Assembly (NCBI RefSeq): GCF_003945595.2
Contig: NW_024103452.1
Location: 1,612,001 to 1,676,000 of the forward strand
Source: Pipra filicauda
Taxonomy: Eukaryota > Chordata > Aves > Passeriformes > Pipridae
Length of the DNA stretch: 64,000 bases
Direction: 5' to 3'
Shown here: piece after piece, positions 12,737 to 23,900 of the stretch
Layout: each line of letters opens with the position of its first letter
Position numbering within the stretch: position 1 is the stretch's first letter
The notes under the pieces: model-generated
Told to the model about the DNA's origin: nothing
Seen by the model: the letters and a program-made list of their open reading frames with translations, nothing else
The model's database searches: none
Program-made: the position numbers and the translations under genes

Positions 12737-13482
12737 AAGACAATACATTAAGGTTGCAGTATTTTGCACACTGCTGAAATGGTTTTGTTATCTAAGATGA
12801 CAAATCCTATTTCAATAAGGCACGTGTTTGGCTACAATTGGTAAAGTAAGGAGTTAGGCAGAAGTGCCTGTTTTCCAGGTGCTACTGACCTCATGACCAT
12901 GTAGTTACCAGTGATCTGTCAAGTGCTCAGAACATACCAATGTGGGACTACCTTGAATTGTACAAGGAGAGTAGTGTTTCTGCTTTAAAAATGCCGGAAT
13001 CACCTGGAATTTACCTGAGGTATTGCTCACCTTGAAGCATGGCTTTTAGGCTGGGGACCACAGGCAAACAGTGTTCTGTGACTTATTTCAGGGGATTCAC
13101 AAAAGGCAATGAAGACCAATAAGCCGATACATCTTTTAGAGCAACCAGCATACATGAAATTTCTAAAGGAGTCTACCACTCTGCTAACAATTTATAAGTG
13201 TCTACATTAAAAATTACTAGCTGTGTACTTACTGATGGAATGGCCCCATTAAAACAGGAGGTCATCTTTTGGCAACAGTGTAGTGCAGAAAGGATCAGCA
13301 CCTACGCAACAGAATTTGGAAAAAAAAAAGCCCAGTGGTTGAACAGAAGTTAGAATTGCAACAGATGCAATTAATTCCCAATAGTATGTCCTAGAAAATT
13401 AAGTGCTATTTCTTCATTAAATTGTGTGTATGCTATAGAGATGTTTGAATATCTGTTATTTCAAATTAACCTTTTTTCTTTC

Positions 13483-13604
13483 CATACAAATTACAATTTG
13501 TATGTTAATCCCTCTGAAAGGGATTGGTATTTTGAAACATTGCTCATCCGCAGTTTCAAAGATGAGCCCAGTGGATCCTGAGATGCCCTCAGGATAACAC
13601 TGAG
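13483..13604 (-). promoter_or_regulatory. Candidate structured RNA element in the NEDD9 3'UTR (four hairpins, pseudoknot-capable)
   Basis: Seen directly, in transcript order: (1) 13604-13567, arms CTCAGTG and ATCCTGAG pairing with CTCAGGAT and CACTGGG, about 15 pairs with one U-G and a small internal loop; (2) GCTCATC (13567-13561) with GATGAGC (13548-13542); (3) TTTGAAAC (13560-13553) with GTTTCAAA (13538-13531), interleaved with stem 2; (4) AATCCCT (13525-13519) with AGGGATT (13513-13507); (5) the 22-bp palindrome at 13504-13483, which as RNA gives a 9-bp stem with a UGUA loop. The density of perfect stems far exceeds chance for 120 nt. Its role is unknown; stability, localisation or translation control are possible. 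The inverted repeats could instead act as DNA. Confidence 0.5.
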
Positions 13605-14288
13605 TCCATAAACAATAAGGCTTTCAACCCTGACTGTTAAATTAAATTGCCAATGCAAGTGCATACAAGGTAAAAATGTATGAAATTACATTGCTGGGAA
13701 TCCATCCACATTTTGAAATCCAATGTTGCATAGTCATTAGAAACAGTGAAATCTGAATGCCGTAAGTATGAACAATTCTGCCTTCCTCCTTAGAAAGTTC
13801 TCTTTCTTACATGGCCTAAAAATGCTTTTCTCCCGAATGCTGTACACCTTGCTTGATATGTTGCTCCTTGTAATTGTGCATATATGTTGGTCAGAATGAC
13901 CAAATGTTTCACATACCAAAGTAACCTAAAGAGGAGTTAAACTTCACGGAATTAACCTATAGAAAGTAATTTCTAAGACGGGAATGGAGTTCTATGAGAA
14001 CCATTACACTTGATTCGTGGATTGCTACAAGTAGGTTTCACAACCAAGTCCATGTGCCAGCATCAAGATGGAATGAAACAAGAAGAGTGCAGCATCCAGT
14101 TAACAAATATACTGAGGAAACAGGCCGTATATACAAAAGATATGCACTGTTTACCTGACACGTTACTCTTAAGGTGCTTAACTGATGTTTTAGGGAATGT
14201 AGCAACATATACATATATGCAGTGTATACAAATCTAAACATGTATAAGAAACGTGATACAGAACCAAACAATATTCCCAGATCCCTGA

Positions 14289-14335
14289 TTTAATTAGACT
14301 CTCTAATGCACAAGAATGTATTTAAAATATTTAAT
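14289..14335 (-). terminator. NEDD9: Candidate proximal polyadenylation signals (two ATTAAA)
   Basis: ATTAAA occurs on the minus strand at 14330-14335 and 14289-14294, about 95-140 nt after the stop codon, with TTCTTGTGC between them as a possible GU-rich downstream element. Use of either would make a very short 3'UTR without the structured segments. This is motif evidence only. Confidence 0.25.
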
Positions 14336-14428
14336 AAAAAATATCTAAAAAAAGATAACATTTACATAAAAATAGCTCCAGTTTCTCTGCTTTTGTTTTG
14401 CTGCTCATGGATTGGATTTTACTGGGTT

Positions 14429-14938
14429 TCATAAGGACGCCATTTGGACCAGTGAGAGTTTGAACAACTGTGCGTGATGAGACAGCTCTGTTACTCGGTC
14501 CACCATCTTCTGTAGGGCTGCTGTGCTGGGGTAACTCAAGGCAGCCCCCTTGGTGGCCAGAACAACACTCTTCAGCAGTTCACACAACTGGTTGCTGGAG
14601 TTCATCACTTTGTTGCATATGTCCTGAGTTGTCATTTGCCTTGCGAGTGTGTCCCCAATGAACACAAGTTTGTGAGCGCTCAAAATGATAAATTTGCTGT
14701 GAGCCACAAAAATTCGGGGGGGCTGAGAGGAGTTGACACAACTGAAAAAGGCATCAATGGCATTTAGGAGGGAGTTGAAGTGAGTCTCACATTGGTCAGA
14801 GTAGAATAAAAGCAGGCGGCTGTCTTGGGAGGTGGCAGTGCTGTTTGTGTTCTGGAAAGCTTGAGGTGGCTTCCATTTTGAGATGTCGTTTTCTACTGGC
14901 TTGGTGATCTCTTGCTCCAGACGTTGAAACTGATTGAT
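14429..14938 (-). CDS. NEDD9: NEDD9 coding exon 7 (FAT-like/HLH C-terminal domain and stop)
   Basis: 510 nt, residues 658-826 plus TGA. The acceptor follows a long pyrimidine tract ending TTTGCCTTTCAG. The frame is open from INQFQRLEQEITKPVEN through SKWKPPQAFQ, FYSDQCETHF, RIFVAHSKFIILSAHKL and MNSSNQLCELLK to VQMASL and the stop. This is the conserved CAS C-terminal domain, a focal-adhesion-targeting-like four-helix fold that in family members binds the Cdc25-like domain of NSP proteins (BCAR3, SH2D3C) and includes the helix-loop-helix dimerisation segment. The human protein ends MATF; this one ends MASL. Confidence 0.97.
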   Translation of the reverse strand: MNQFQRLEQEITKPVENDISKWKPPQAFQNTNSTATSQDSRLLLFYSDQCETHFNSLLNAIDAFFSCVNSSQPPRIFVAHSKFIILSAHKLVFIGDTLARQMTTQDICNKVMNSSNQLCELLKSVVLATKGAALSYPSTAALQKMVDRVTELSHHAQLFKLSLVQMASL

Positions 14939-17900
14939 CTGAAAGGCAAAAAGAAAAAAAAAAGCCCTCTTCAGAGAGTATTCTTGTAAGACGCTGTTAT
15001 GTATAACAATTTCACCTTATTCCTCGGGACACCCCCAAGTATCCTAGAGTGACCTTACGCTAAATAAAATAGCAATAGGTTTTCTAGGATCAAGGGCTTT
15101 GATTACCGTTAATTCAAACACATGGAGTTCAGAAGGGAGAAACATCTAAAATACTTCATTTACATTAAAAAAACCCACCAAACTACCCAAATTCCTGACT
15201 TTACAGGCTGTTGCTCATTTGGAGTATTCTGAAATCACAAGTGAGAGAGATGGATCCAAGTGGCAATGACTCCTACACAATCTTTAAAAAGCTGTCATCA
15301 CTGTGAGATTATGAGATGAAAAGCCTTTAACTCTCACCTCCTCATTGCTTGTACAGTTTTCTGCCATACGATATGGCAACAACATATTGAAGAATTAATA
15401 CGAGGGAAAAGTGATAGCCCTGAATCTTATGTGACCTATTTTTTAAAGTGATGTTCAGCATAATATTTAAGTTAATGGTATTGATGTTCACTGAACAGAT
15501 GTGCAGGCAGAATGTGTTTTCAGCATGGTCCAGTGACTAAGGCCCTGGACTCCAGGTCAGGAAAGCTAAGTTCTCAAGCTGGCTTTGCCACTGCCCTGCT
15601 GTGAGACATCACAGTTTGCTTCTCCTCCGTGGTAAACTTTTGGAGTTTTTAAACTTTCTGCTTTTTATTATCTGTGTGCACTGGGCCCACTGCAATGGTG
15701 CACGGTATAAAAAAAACAATTAGTATCAAACTGAGATGACTGAAAATTGTTTTGAAGTGAAAGGCTTATTCCTGCCATAAGAGATGTTGTTCTAAACACT
15801 AAGACCTGCGGCTGTGCTTCCACTCAATTGTGAAGTGGCAACAGGGAAATGAACAGGGCAGAGATGCTGATCTTCAGAATAACTACTCTGCAGTAAATAC
15901 TTAAAATTTCTTTGGTATAAGCAAATGCTGACACAGGTGTACGGGGCTAGGAAGGTGCAGAAGTCTTGATGCTCACTGGTTTCCATTTGGAGCGTGACAA
16001 TGCATGTCCTTGTCTTTTATGTTGATAAATCCCTTAATGCTGTGCCTGACTGGCACAAACCCCACATGGGACTTCACAGTGTGTGCTGGCACGCATACAC
16101 AGCTTACATGACTACAGCCTTTGAACATGGCTAAGGGAAGGGCCCCTCCTGCTTTATTTGACCAGTACTCCCTATGTGTGAGGAACACTGCATTTCAGTG
16201 CGACTATAGCACCCAAGTGAACATACCTGATGGTGCTCTAGTTCCACTTTGCTCTGCTTGATAATATTTTCCTTTTCCAGCAGCTCCTTCTGTTGCCTTT
16301 CAAACTCTTCCTTCCCCTGTTTTACACAACAAAAGACACTGTGTTAAATCAAAATTGCTCCTGAGCTAAACGACAACTAACAGGTCAAGTAACAGACTGC
16401 TTTGTATTGGCTTTTTCACTGGTAGTGCACCACTAAGAGTACAGAAAATAAAAGGATGGCATGGCAGAGCAAAAAGCTATCATTATTACATATGCAAAAC
16501 CCTATTTGAGGGAAGGAATCACCCTGGTGAAATTACTCTTGAATATGTGTTACTGTGACAATAGATTGCTACTTCCTTGCAAGCAGCTTCTGCAAAAACC
16601 ACAGACAACTCTTGCACAGCCTTCTGCAGGACAAGGTGTTGGGTTGACCTACCTGCAGGTGAACATAATCGTAGTCATCCATCCAGCTCTTTTCCGAGCC
16701 TTCGCTGGTGGTACTGTACGGGTGCTGACCTTTACTCAGGAGCGGAGGAAGGGAACTGCAGGGGTTCTGTGCTTGCTCTCCATGATGCTGCATCTGAGGA
16801 TTGTCATAGACACAGTTAGGAGTGTTCATTATATTCTCAGGTATGTTTTTGAAACGTGAGCCACCCAACGCCTGTTTGAAGAGCACCTCTGCGTTGACAC
16901 TGATAGTAGTGGTCAGTTGCTTGGCATCGTCCGGGACTGTCCTTGCCACCATAACAAACCGATCCAGGTCATCACACTTGTTCTGTGCTCTGTTAACAGC
17001 CAGGACATTCAAAGACCAGTTGTATCTGTTCAAGTCATGACTAGTTTGGGTAAGGATCTGGTGAGAGTCCTCCAGCCTTTGCACCTCCCTCCTCATTTTG
17101 TTAAGAAGGCTGAATTCAGGTAGGCAGGAAGCATTGGCTGCTGATCCTTTTGCAAACTGCAGGTACTCCCACAGCGACTGTTCTACCTTATCCACAGCAG
17201 TGTGAATTTCATTGATGTGTTTCTCCATATACCCATAGGACCGCCAGTCTGGTGTAATGAAGGCTGTGAGGTTATTGACAGCTGTCTCCACCATCTGCTG
17301 GAGGCGATAAAGCCTCTCTATAGCAGTGTCTGGATCAAGGATTAGTCTTTTGTCCTGTGCAGTTGATGCTGAAAAAGAAGAGTCTTTTGATGTTGTTGAA
17401 GATGTGGACATATTACTCCTTGTGCTTCCTGTACTGGAGAAAGACAACCTATTCATCCCATCAGTCACATCCTGTAAGCCTCTATTGTCTTGGAGGACTG
17501 CTGGTGGCACATCATATACACCTTCTCTTCCTTCTGCAATGAGACTTTTACTGAGTCCTGCTTGTTGTCCTGGAAATGCAATGCCCCTCGGGGTATCATA
17601 AACATCTTTTTCAGGTGCAATTTGCTGTCCAAGAAAATGGTTTTGATGGTTCATAGGGATGTCATAAACACTTTGTGTCTGTGGCATTCCACCCGGCAAT
17701 AACAGGCTCTCAGGGGAAAATCTATTAAGTTCTTTTCCAATTGCTTTGGTGATGGGAGGAGGAATATCATATGCTCCTTCTGGTCTTACACTGTGGCCCA
17801 GTGAAGATGAAAAATCCTGCAAATTTTCCCTCAGGCCTGTATCATCTTGGCATGCAGACTGAGGTGTAGCATAGACCTGAATGACAGAAAGTAAACCATG

Positions 17901-20900
17901 AAACCTCTGACTAGAAAAACACATGGTTATACCTTACATACGGACTATAAAATGATAGGATGGAAGATCTGCTATTGCTTTTCAAAGAGTCAGCTACTTA
18001 CCCTGAGTTTGACTCAGAGTCAGTTTTAACATCTCACTTTTTATCATTTATCTTGATGCAATTGTCATAAGCAGCAAAATCCAAAGAGATAGCATGCTGC
18101 CACAAAGATAGTGTAGGTCTAATTATCAATTCATAGTCCATAACCTTAATTTTGGGAAAGTGCCTCACTTTACCAGTTTTAACAGTTTAAGAACCTAAGG
18201 AAATCCTGGAAGTACTGAATCTCCTTTTCCTTCAGGATTATACACGGACTCTTGTTTCAACGTGTCTTTGGTCAGATACGAAAATACAAGATCTTGTGGA
18301 AACAGAGTAATACTTACCCCTTTGGCAGGTGGTATGTCATACACTCCTAAAGCTTTTGCTTCTCCCATGTGAACTGGAAGTGCAGGCCCCTTAACTGATG
18401 TGGGGGGAATGTCATATACCTGAAGGAAGAATAAATTGGTTACAGTCACCTCAGGGAAAGCTCTGATCTCAGGTGAGTTTTCTTAGTTTCTGTGTTTTCT
18501 CTCAAACACTCTGAACACAATCAGAGCTCTTCTAGCTTGTTTCATATGGGAGAACTGCTTGGATTTTGGACAGTTGGGAGGAAATGCACTTTGCTAGGTC
18601 TCCTCTGGGCAACTGTGTGGACAGCAGGCTGGAGAGATGAAGTCACAGCTGACTTCCATCCTGAGAGTTAAATGAAGGTCAGTCTACTATGGGTATCTCT
18701 TGGGTTGAACAGGGGAGCACATGTGACCAGAACTGATCACAACCATACTGACAGAGATTAGAGGGGTTGAGGAATAAGCTCGTACTAGTACACCCTGAAC
18801 TCTCTGAAACTAATGCTGTCCCTGTCGGCATTGCCCATCTGCTTTATCAAGTGCAGTGTGAGCTGTCTTTCTAGCAGACAGTACAGCTGTCAGGTATTTC
18901 AAGCATCGGACTTGGTGGCTTGTCCTACATTACAGAGGGTTTTGCATGTGGTCTGAGGCCACTATCTGAATGTCTCTTAACCCAGACTTCCTAATGATTC
19001 CAGTCAATCGGTGTCAATCTGTGATAGGTACTTTTGGATTTCAACACTATTCCCTCAAGGAGGTGCTCTGTCAGAGAGCTCTGGAGAGATGCAGGGTTGT
19101 TGAGTTACAGGTCCTGCAAGCATCCACTCTACATTCTGGTCCTGGGGATTGAATGCTAAAGGTGTTCCCTGAACAAAGATATATTTCAAGTTCAGTGACA
19201 TGGTGCAGTTGATATGTGGTGAAAACAACTCCCTGCATAGCATCTGTTCATCTAGGCGATAATTTTACCCTTACTGAGTGAATTACTGTCAACTATGCAA
19301 CAACAAAGTACAGAAAAAAAACTGTTCCCAGGCAGCAAGTTTATTCTGTTTAGATATACTCTTTGATCAAAACACAGAGAACAAATGGGACTTTTGCGTT
19401 TGGTGTGCTGCCAAATCTTAGTCAACATCAAATACAACTTTGAAATACTTCTGTGATCTGTGAATAAGCCACAGCATCTAATTAAAACATATTTTCCCTC
19501 TGAAACGAGAGAATTTGCACTGCTCGTAAAATTCTGGTAGAAATTCATCACCCTTTGTGCCCTGTCAGCCCTGTTGGCACTTTTATTGGTACCTACCCCT
19601 TGGAGAGGGCGAACAGGGGGGATATCGTAGGTATCCTTCTGGTATTTGGAAGGGAGTTCATAAACATAACCTTGTCCTGACCTCACTGGAGTTATTACCT
19701 GTGGATAAAAGAAAACAAGGAAATGTAAGTCTCTGAGGATCTTGGCATGTTCTCTTTGTTACTGCCCAGGGTATAAACAATCTAGTCCTATTAACGTTCA
19801 CGCTTCAAGTGGCAATGTTAGAAACACCAGTCTACATACACTTCTGAGAGCTGAACACCAAATATGACTGTTAGTAGCTACAAATGCACCATCTTTTCCT
19901 TCCAGACCAGTCCTGACACGTCTGCTTGCTACTGCCCTACAGTATCTTCCATTTGTCAAGCACAGATTCTCCAGCAGGTCTGAGAGCTTGGTCCCTTCTT
20001 CCCATTGATCTCCCATTAGCACAGACCACACGAGGTGATGGTTACGCCACCCACTTGCTGAGATCAGGGCTGTGTACATGCTAATCCGAATAAGTGTGTG
20101 TCCCCACTTATTGTCAGACGCTTTATATACAAGGTTTACACTCTGGGAGTCTACCCCCTTACTTGCAGAGGTATTTCCCACCTACTATGTCAGGATTTCT
20201 TATGTTACTGTGCTCCATAGCACAACATCCTGGAGAACTGAGTGTGAGCTGTGGCTTTGAAAATTGTTTACGCAGAAAGGCTTAGCTTAAACCTTCCAAA
20301 GCAGGACGTTCGATTTTGCTGTCTCTGGTTTTTCTATGTTAGCAGCTAAGAGATGGGAAATGTTAAGCCATTCTTCAAGTATATAATGAAATACCACCTC
20401 TGAAAAACAAAAAAGCTTAGAATTTACATTTTTGGACATTTTGTAAACCATTAACTACCATAATGACTTCAAATAAAATCTTGTGACAAATAAATGCCTT
20501 ATGTCTTGGACTGCATCTGCACGGCAGAATTTCAGTATAATGTGGTACAAAAGAAATGTTACCTAACCCCAAAAAAGAGCTGGGTTTGTAGTAGAAAGGC
20601 TGACAACTTAACTTCTGCTGGTACTATTTAGCTCTAAGAAAAAAATATAAATATTGTAACCCAAAGGCATAAAATGGCAAATTACACAGGTTCGTACAAA
20701 ATGTGGCTTTGTACTCAGCTGGGGAAAGTTTTGTACCACAGCTACCTAACTGTCTTTGAAAATGTATGCAAGACTGACCTCAAATGCTCAGTCAAAAACC
20801 TGTAACAGTTTTTGCTGTAAGGAGCCAGATTTCAGAGTGAGTTTTGCTTGATTGAGGTCTTCAGGGAAATTCCCTCATGCTAACCTGCTACCTCCTCTCT

Positions 20901-23900
20901 GCTGTGTTAACAGTGGAGTCTTTCCTTCTTTTCTCCTGCTGCCCAGACATTGCTGGGCAATGTCTGTCCCTGTACCATGAAACAATCACTGAATCCTCCC
21001 CCTGAGGTGGCTGCCATACCAGCATACTAGCACACAGTTTTGATTCAAAGTGAGTAGCCCAAGGCAGTGCTCCTGGCAGCACCACCCACTGCACTGACTG
21101 TGTGTGCCTTAAGGGAAGGAGAAACATTCATGTCTGACAGTGGGGGAAGACAGTGGGTTTTGCAACTGCTCTTCTTCGAATTAGCAACTGAAGACAGGAA
21201 CTGGAAGCTACACAGTCTCCAGAGAGCTGGGTCAGTTCACCGCTGGATCAGTTCTCTCAGTGAGAGAACTCCTGCTAAATTGTGTGTGTGGTTAACAGGG
21301 CTTACATATGTACAAGTTTTTTTTTAAAGAATCTAAAAATGTATTACATTTATGAGAGACTGTTCCTCTTTCATGGAGTCACCTGCTGCATTGTAAAAGG
21401 TATCTACAGGCAAAACTTCTAAAGAAGTTCTTTCTGAAGTTACTGGAAGCTTCCAATAATGGATCACTTCAGATATCATCCCCCCCAGGCCACTCTCATG
21501 TAATACTGGGATTATTTTGTTTGCCTGAGAAAATTCTAACTTGTATCAATATCACTTCTTCATGCTTTTTCTGCCAGTGAGGGCTAGTGATCAGACTAGC
21601 ATAGTTTGACATATATATTTTGCATCCTTTTCTTTTTTCCCAGCTGTGTGCTCCCAGTCAAATGCTTTCTACGCAAGAACAGAAGGATTTGGTTTTAAGC
21701 AATGTTTACTCAGAGGTTCCTTCCAGGGACTGAAAAACTACAATCATGAAGTTGCTTCAATAATGAGTCACTGGGTGTTCAAAAGTTTTCATCTGGGAGA
21801 ACAGATAATGTACAGTAAAAAGCAAAGGGCCATTTCCTGGGTAGCCCATCTCCATGAGCCCTTCTGCTGCTGTGAACACTGTGGCATTAGGCTGCTTGCT
21901 AATATGCTGGGAAACTGCTTGACCATCCCAGAGAAAAGCAACAATGTGGTGTTCAGGGCAGGCAGCAAAATGCTCCATGCAGTCCTGGAAGTAGGAAGCA
22001 GTGCACTGCTGCGGTTTGTCTCTGCTTTACCTGATGGTTGTTGCCTAGCCAGGCAAAGCAGGAGTCAAGCGATGTCAGGCTCCAAAAAGACAGATATTGG
22101 TCCCTCAGTCTGAAATTTTTATAACCCTTTGCTCAGTTATGTTCTACTCCAGAAGCCAAACTATATCCTCAATCCAGCGCAGGAGTAAAATGTGACCTGA
22201 TCTTCTCCAGGTCTCAGATGTGTGATGCTTCTGACAGTCCTGCCCATGGAGGCAACAGATGGCACCTCTGCAGAAGCTTTAGGACACCATAGTTCTCAAA
22301 GGCTTGCACAGCACTTTAGAGAAGCGTCTTTAAGCAGGCTCGACAGTAACCGTCCTATGCATCTTAGGACTAAACTCATTCAGGATAGAAGGCATCACCA
22401 CTCTCTTCTTGCTCAGAGAATTAATCTCTAGGAGCAAAATCACAGGCCTCTAATATAAAAAGGGAGCTGATCTGAGCAGCACAGATAATACGCCATAGAA
22501 TCACAGAAAGTTGGAAAAGACCTTTAAGGTCATTGAGTCCTACCACAAACCTAATGCTGCCAAGTCCACCACTAAGCAACGTCCCTAAGTACATGCATGT
22601 AAAACCACTTGCTCTTCTTCTTAAACATGGTTGTTGTAGGTAAACATTGCTTTTCCAAGAAGAATCTCTGGTTGCAAAGCAGATGATATCCTTGCACGGT
22701 GGAGCCTGGAACACACATGGAAGAGAAGCTGTGCTCATGCTCAGCACTTGCAGAGAGATTCTCCCTCATTTTGCATACAGGAGTTTTATGCAGCTGCATT
22801 TACTCTTGTAGCTCATCTTTAGAGACCCCTTCCCATTTTTCAAAAAATGCTGACATACCAGATGCCGTATGAAAGGTTTACAGTACTACAAGGCTGTTGG
22901 TTTTATTTACTGTGCTGTGATACAATTCTAAAAAACTACACTAAGGCTAGACAGGACAGATGAAAGAAGCCAGTTTTACTCAGTGTTACACTTTTTATAT
23001 CATCTGTCTTGACACTTTTGCACTCTCCCAGACCTGACCAACTTGAAGCAGTGGTCAAACAGCGTCAGTCCTTTATTTGGTTGAAACAAACTCCTTCTGT
23101 GGGTGCTTCCAGCTGTTGTCAAAGGAAGTGAGAGGTTAAAACGCAAAATGCCTGATTCTGGGTATTCAGGAGTCCAGCCTGCCTACATGAGTGACTGTGG
23201 ACAGAAGACCTGAGCTGTCTGCAGGGCCGCTCTGCTTTAGGTGACATTTATTTTCCAAATAAAAATGCTCCTTTTTAGGCTTCTGAAAAAACTATATGAA
23301 AGGCATAAAGTATGACCTTAAGAAACCCAGCAACAACCAAAGTTTGTTGATAACATGAAAAACAACTTTTTTCTTCCAGTGACTCAGGTATATTTTCCTG
23401 TGTGGAGGATTATTGTCCAGTAACAACATGTTGTGAACAATTTCATCATAAAATTCCCTGGAGATGCTAATCGGGTCTTTACTGAGTACAAGAATGTTTC
23501 CTGTTGTACCTTTTCTTCCAACCCTTTTTGTTAAGCTAAACATGCCTCTGGACTGCCTGTTCCTAGTCAATTCACAACAGAAGCAGCTCATCACCAAAAT
23601 GTTATCTCCAGTAAACATTTTGTAACCGTAATTAAAAGAATACCCACACTACCTGACAAAGTGAAAATGAGGAGCGTTTGTTCTTAGTCTCATTTCCCCA
23701 AGAGGTGACCTCACATGGGATGTCAGAACACATGGTTGCACTGCTTCTTCCGAATGAGGAAGAGAAAGGTAGCTGGGCTGATGAAATAAGAAAGGTACCA
23801 AACCCAGTCAAAAGTAACTTTTGATTTTGGATATCCACCCATAAATACATTAAATGAACTTGCTGCTTCTGGGTGGGATGTTCAGCCCTTTCAATGCATT

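Larger units (their letters stand above)
12325..14428 (-). other. NEDD9: Probable NEDD9 3' untranslated region, about 2.1 kb
   Basis: AT-rich sequence after the stop, nearly free of long frames on either strand between about 12230 and 13740. The 3' limit is inferred from an ATTAAA hexamer at 12345-12350 followed by a T-rich stretch on the minus strand. I found no AATAAA on the minus strand of this interval by eye. Two more ATTAAA hexamers lie close to the stop (14330-14335 and 14289-14294) and could give a short 3'UTR of about 110-160 nt. Several inverted repeats lie in the distal part (see 13483-13604 and 12714-12736). The length is similar to the human 3'UTR as I recall it. Confidence 0.6.

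Noticed and set aside
16461..16859. 132-codon plus-strand open frame
   Set aside because: Antisense to NEDD9 exon 5 and intron 5; no independent support.
19252..19596. Continuation of the exon 3 open frame
   Set aside because: A GTAGGT donor follows CAAGGG; the read-through sequence has no CAS-family match, and exon 4 continues the protein.
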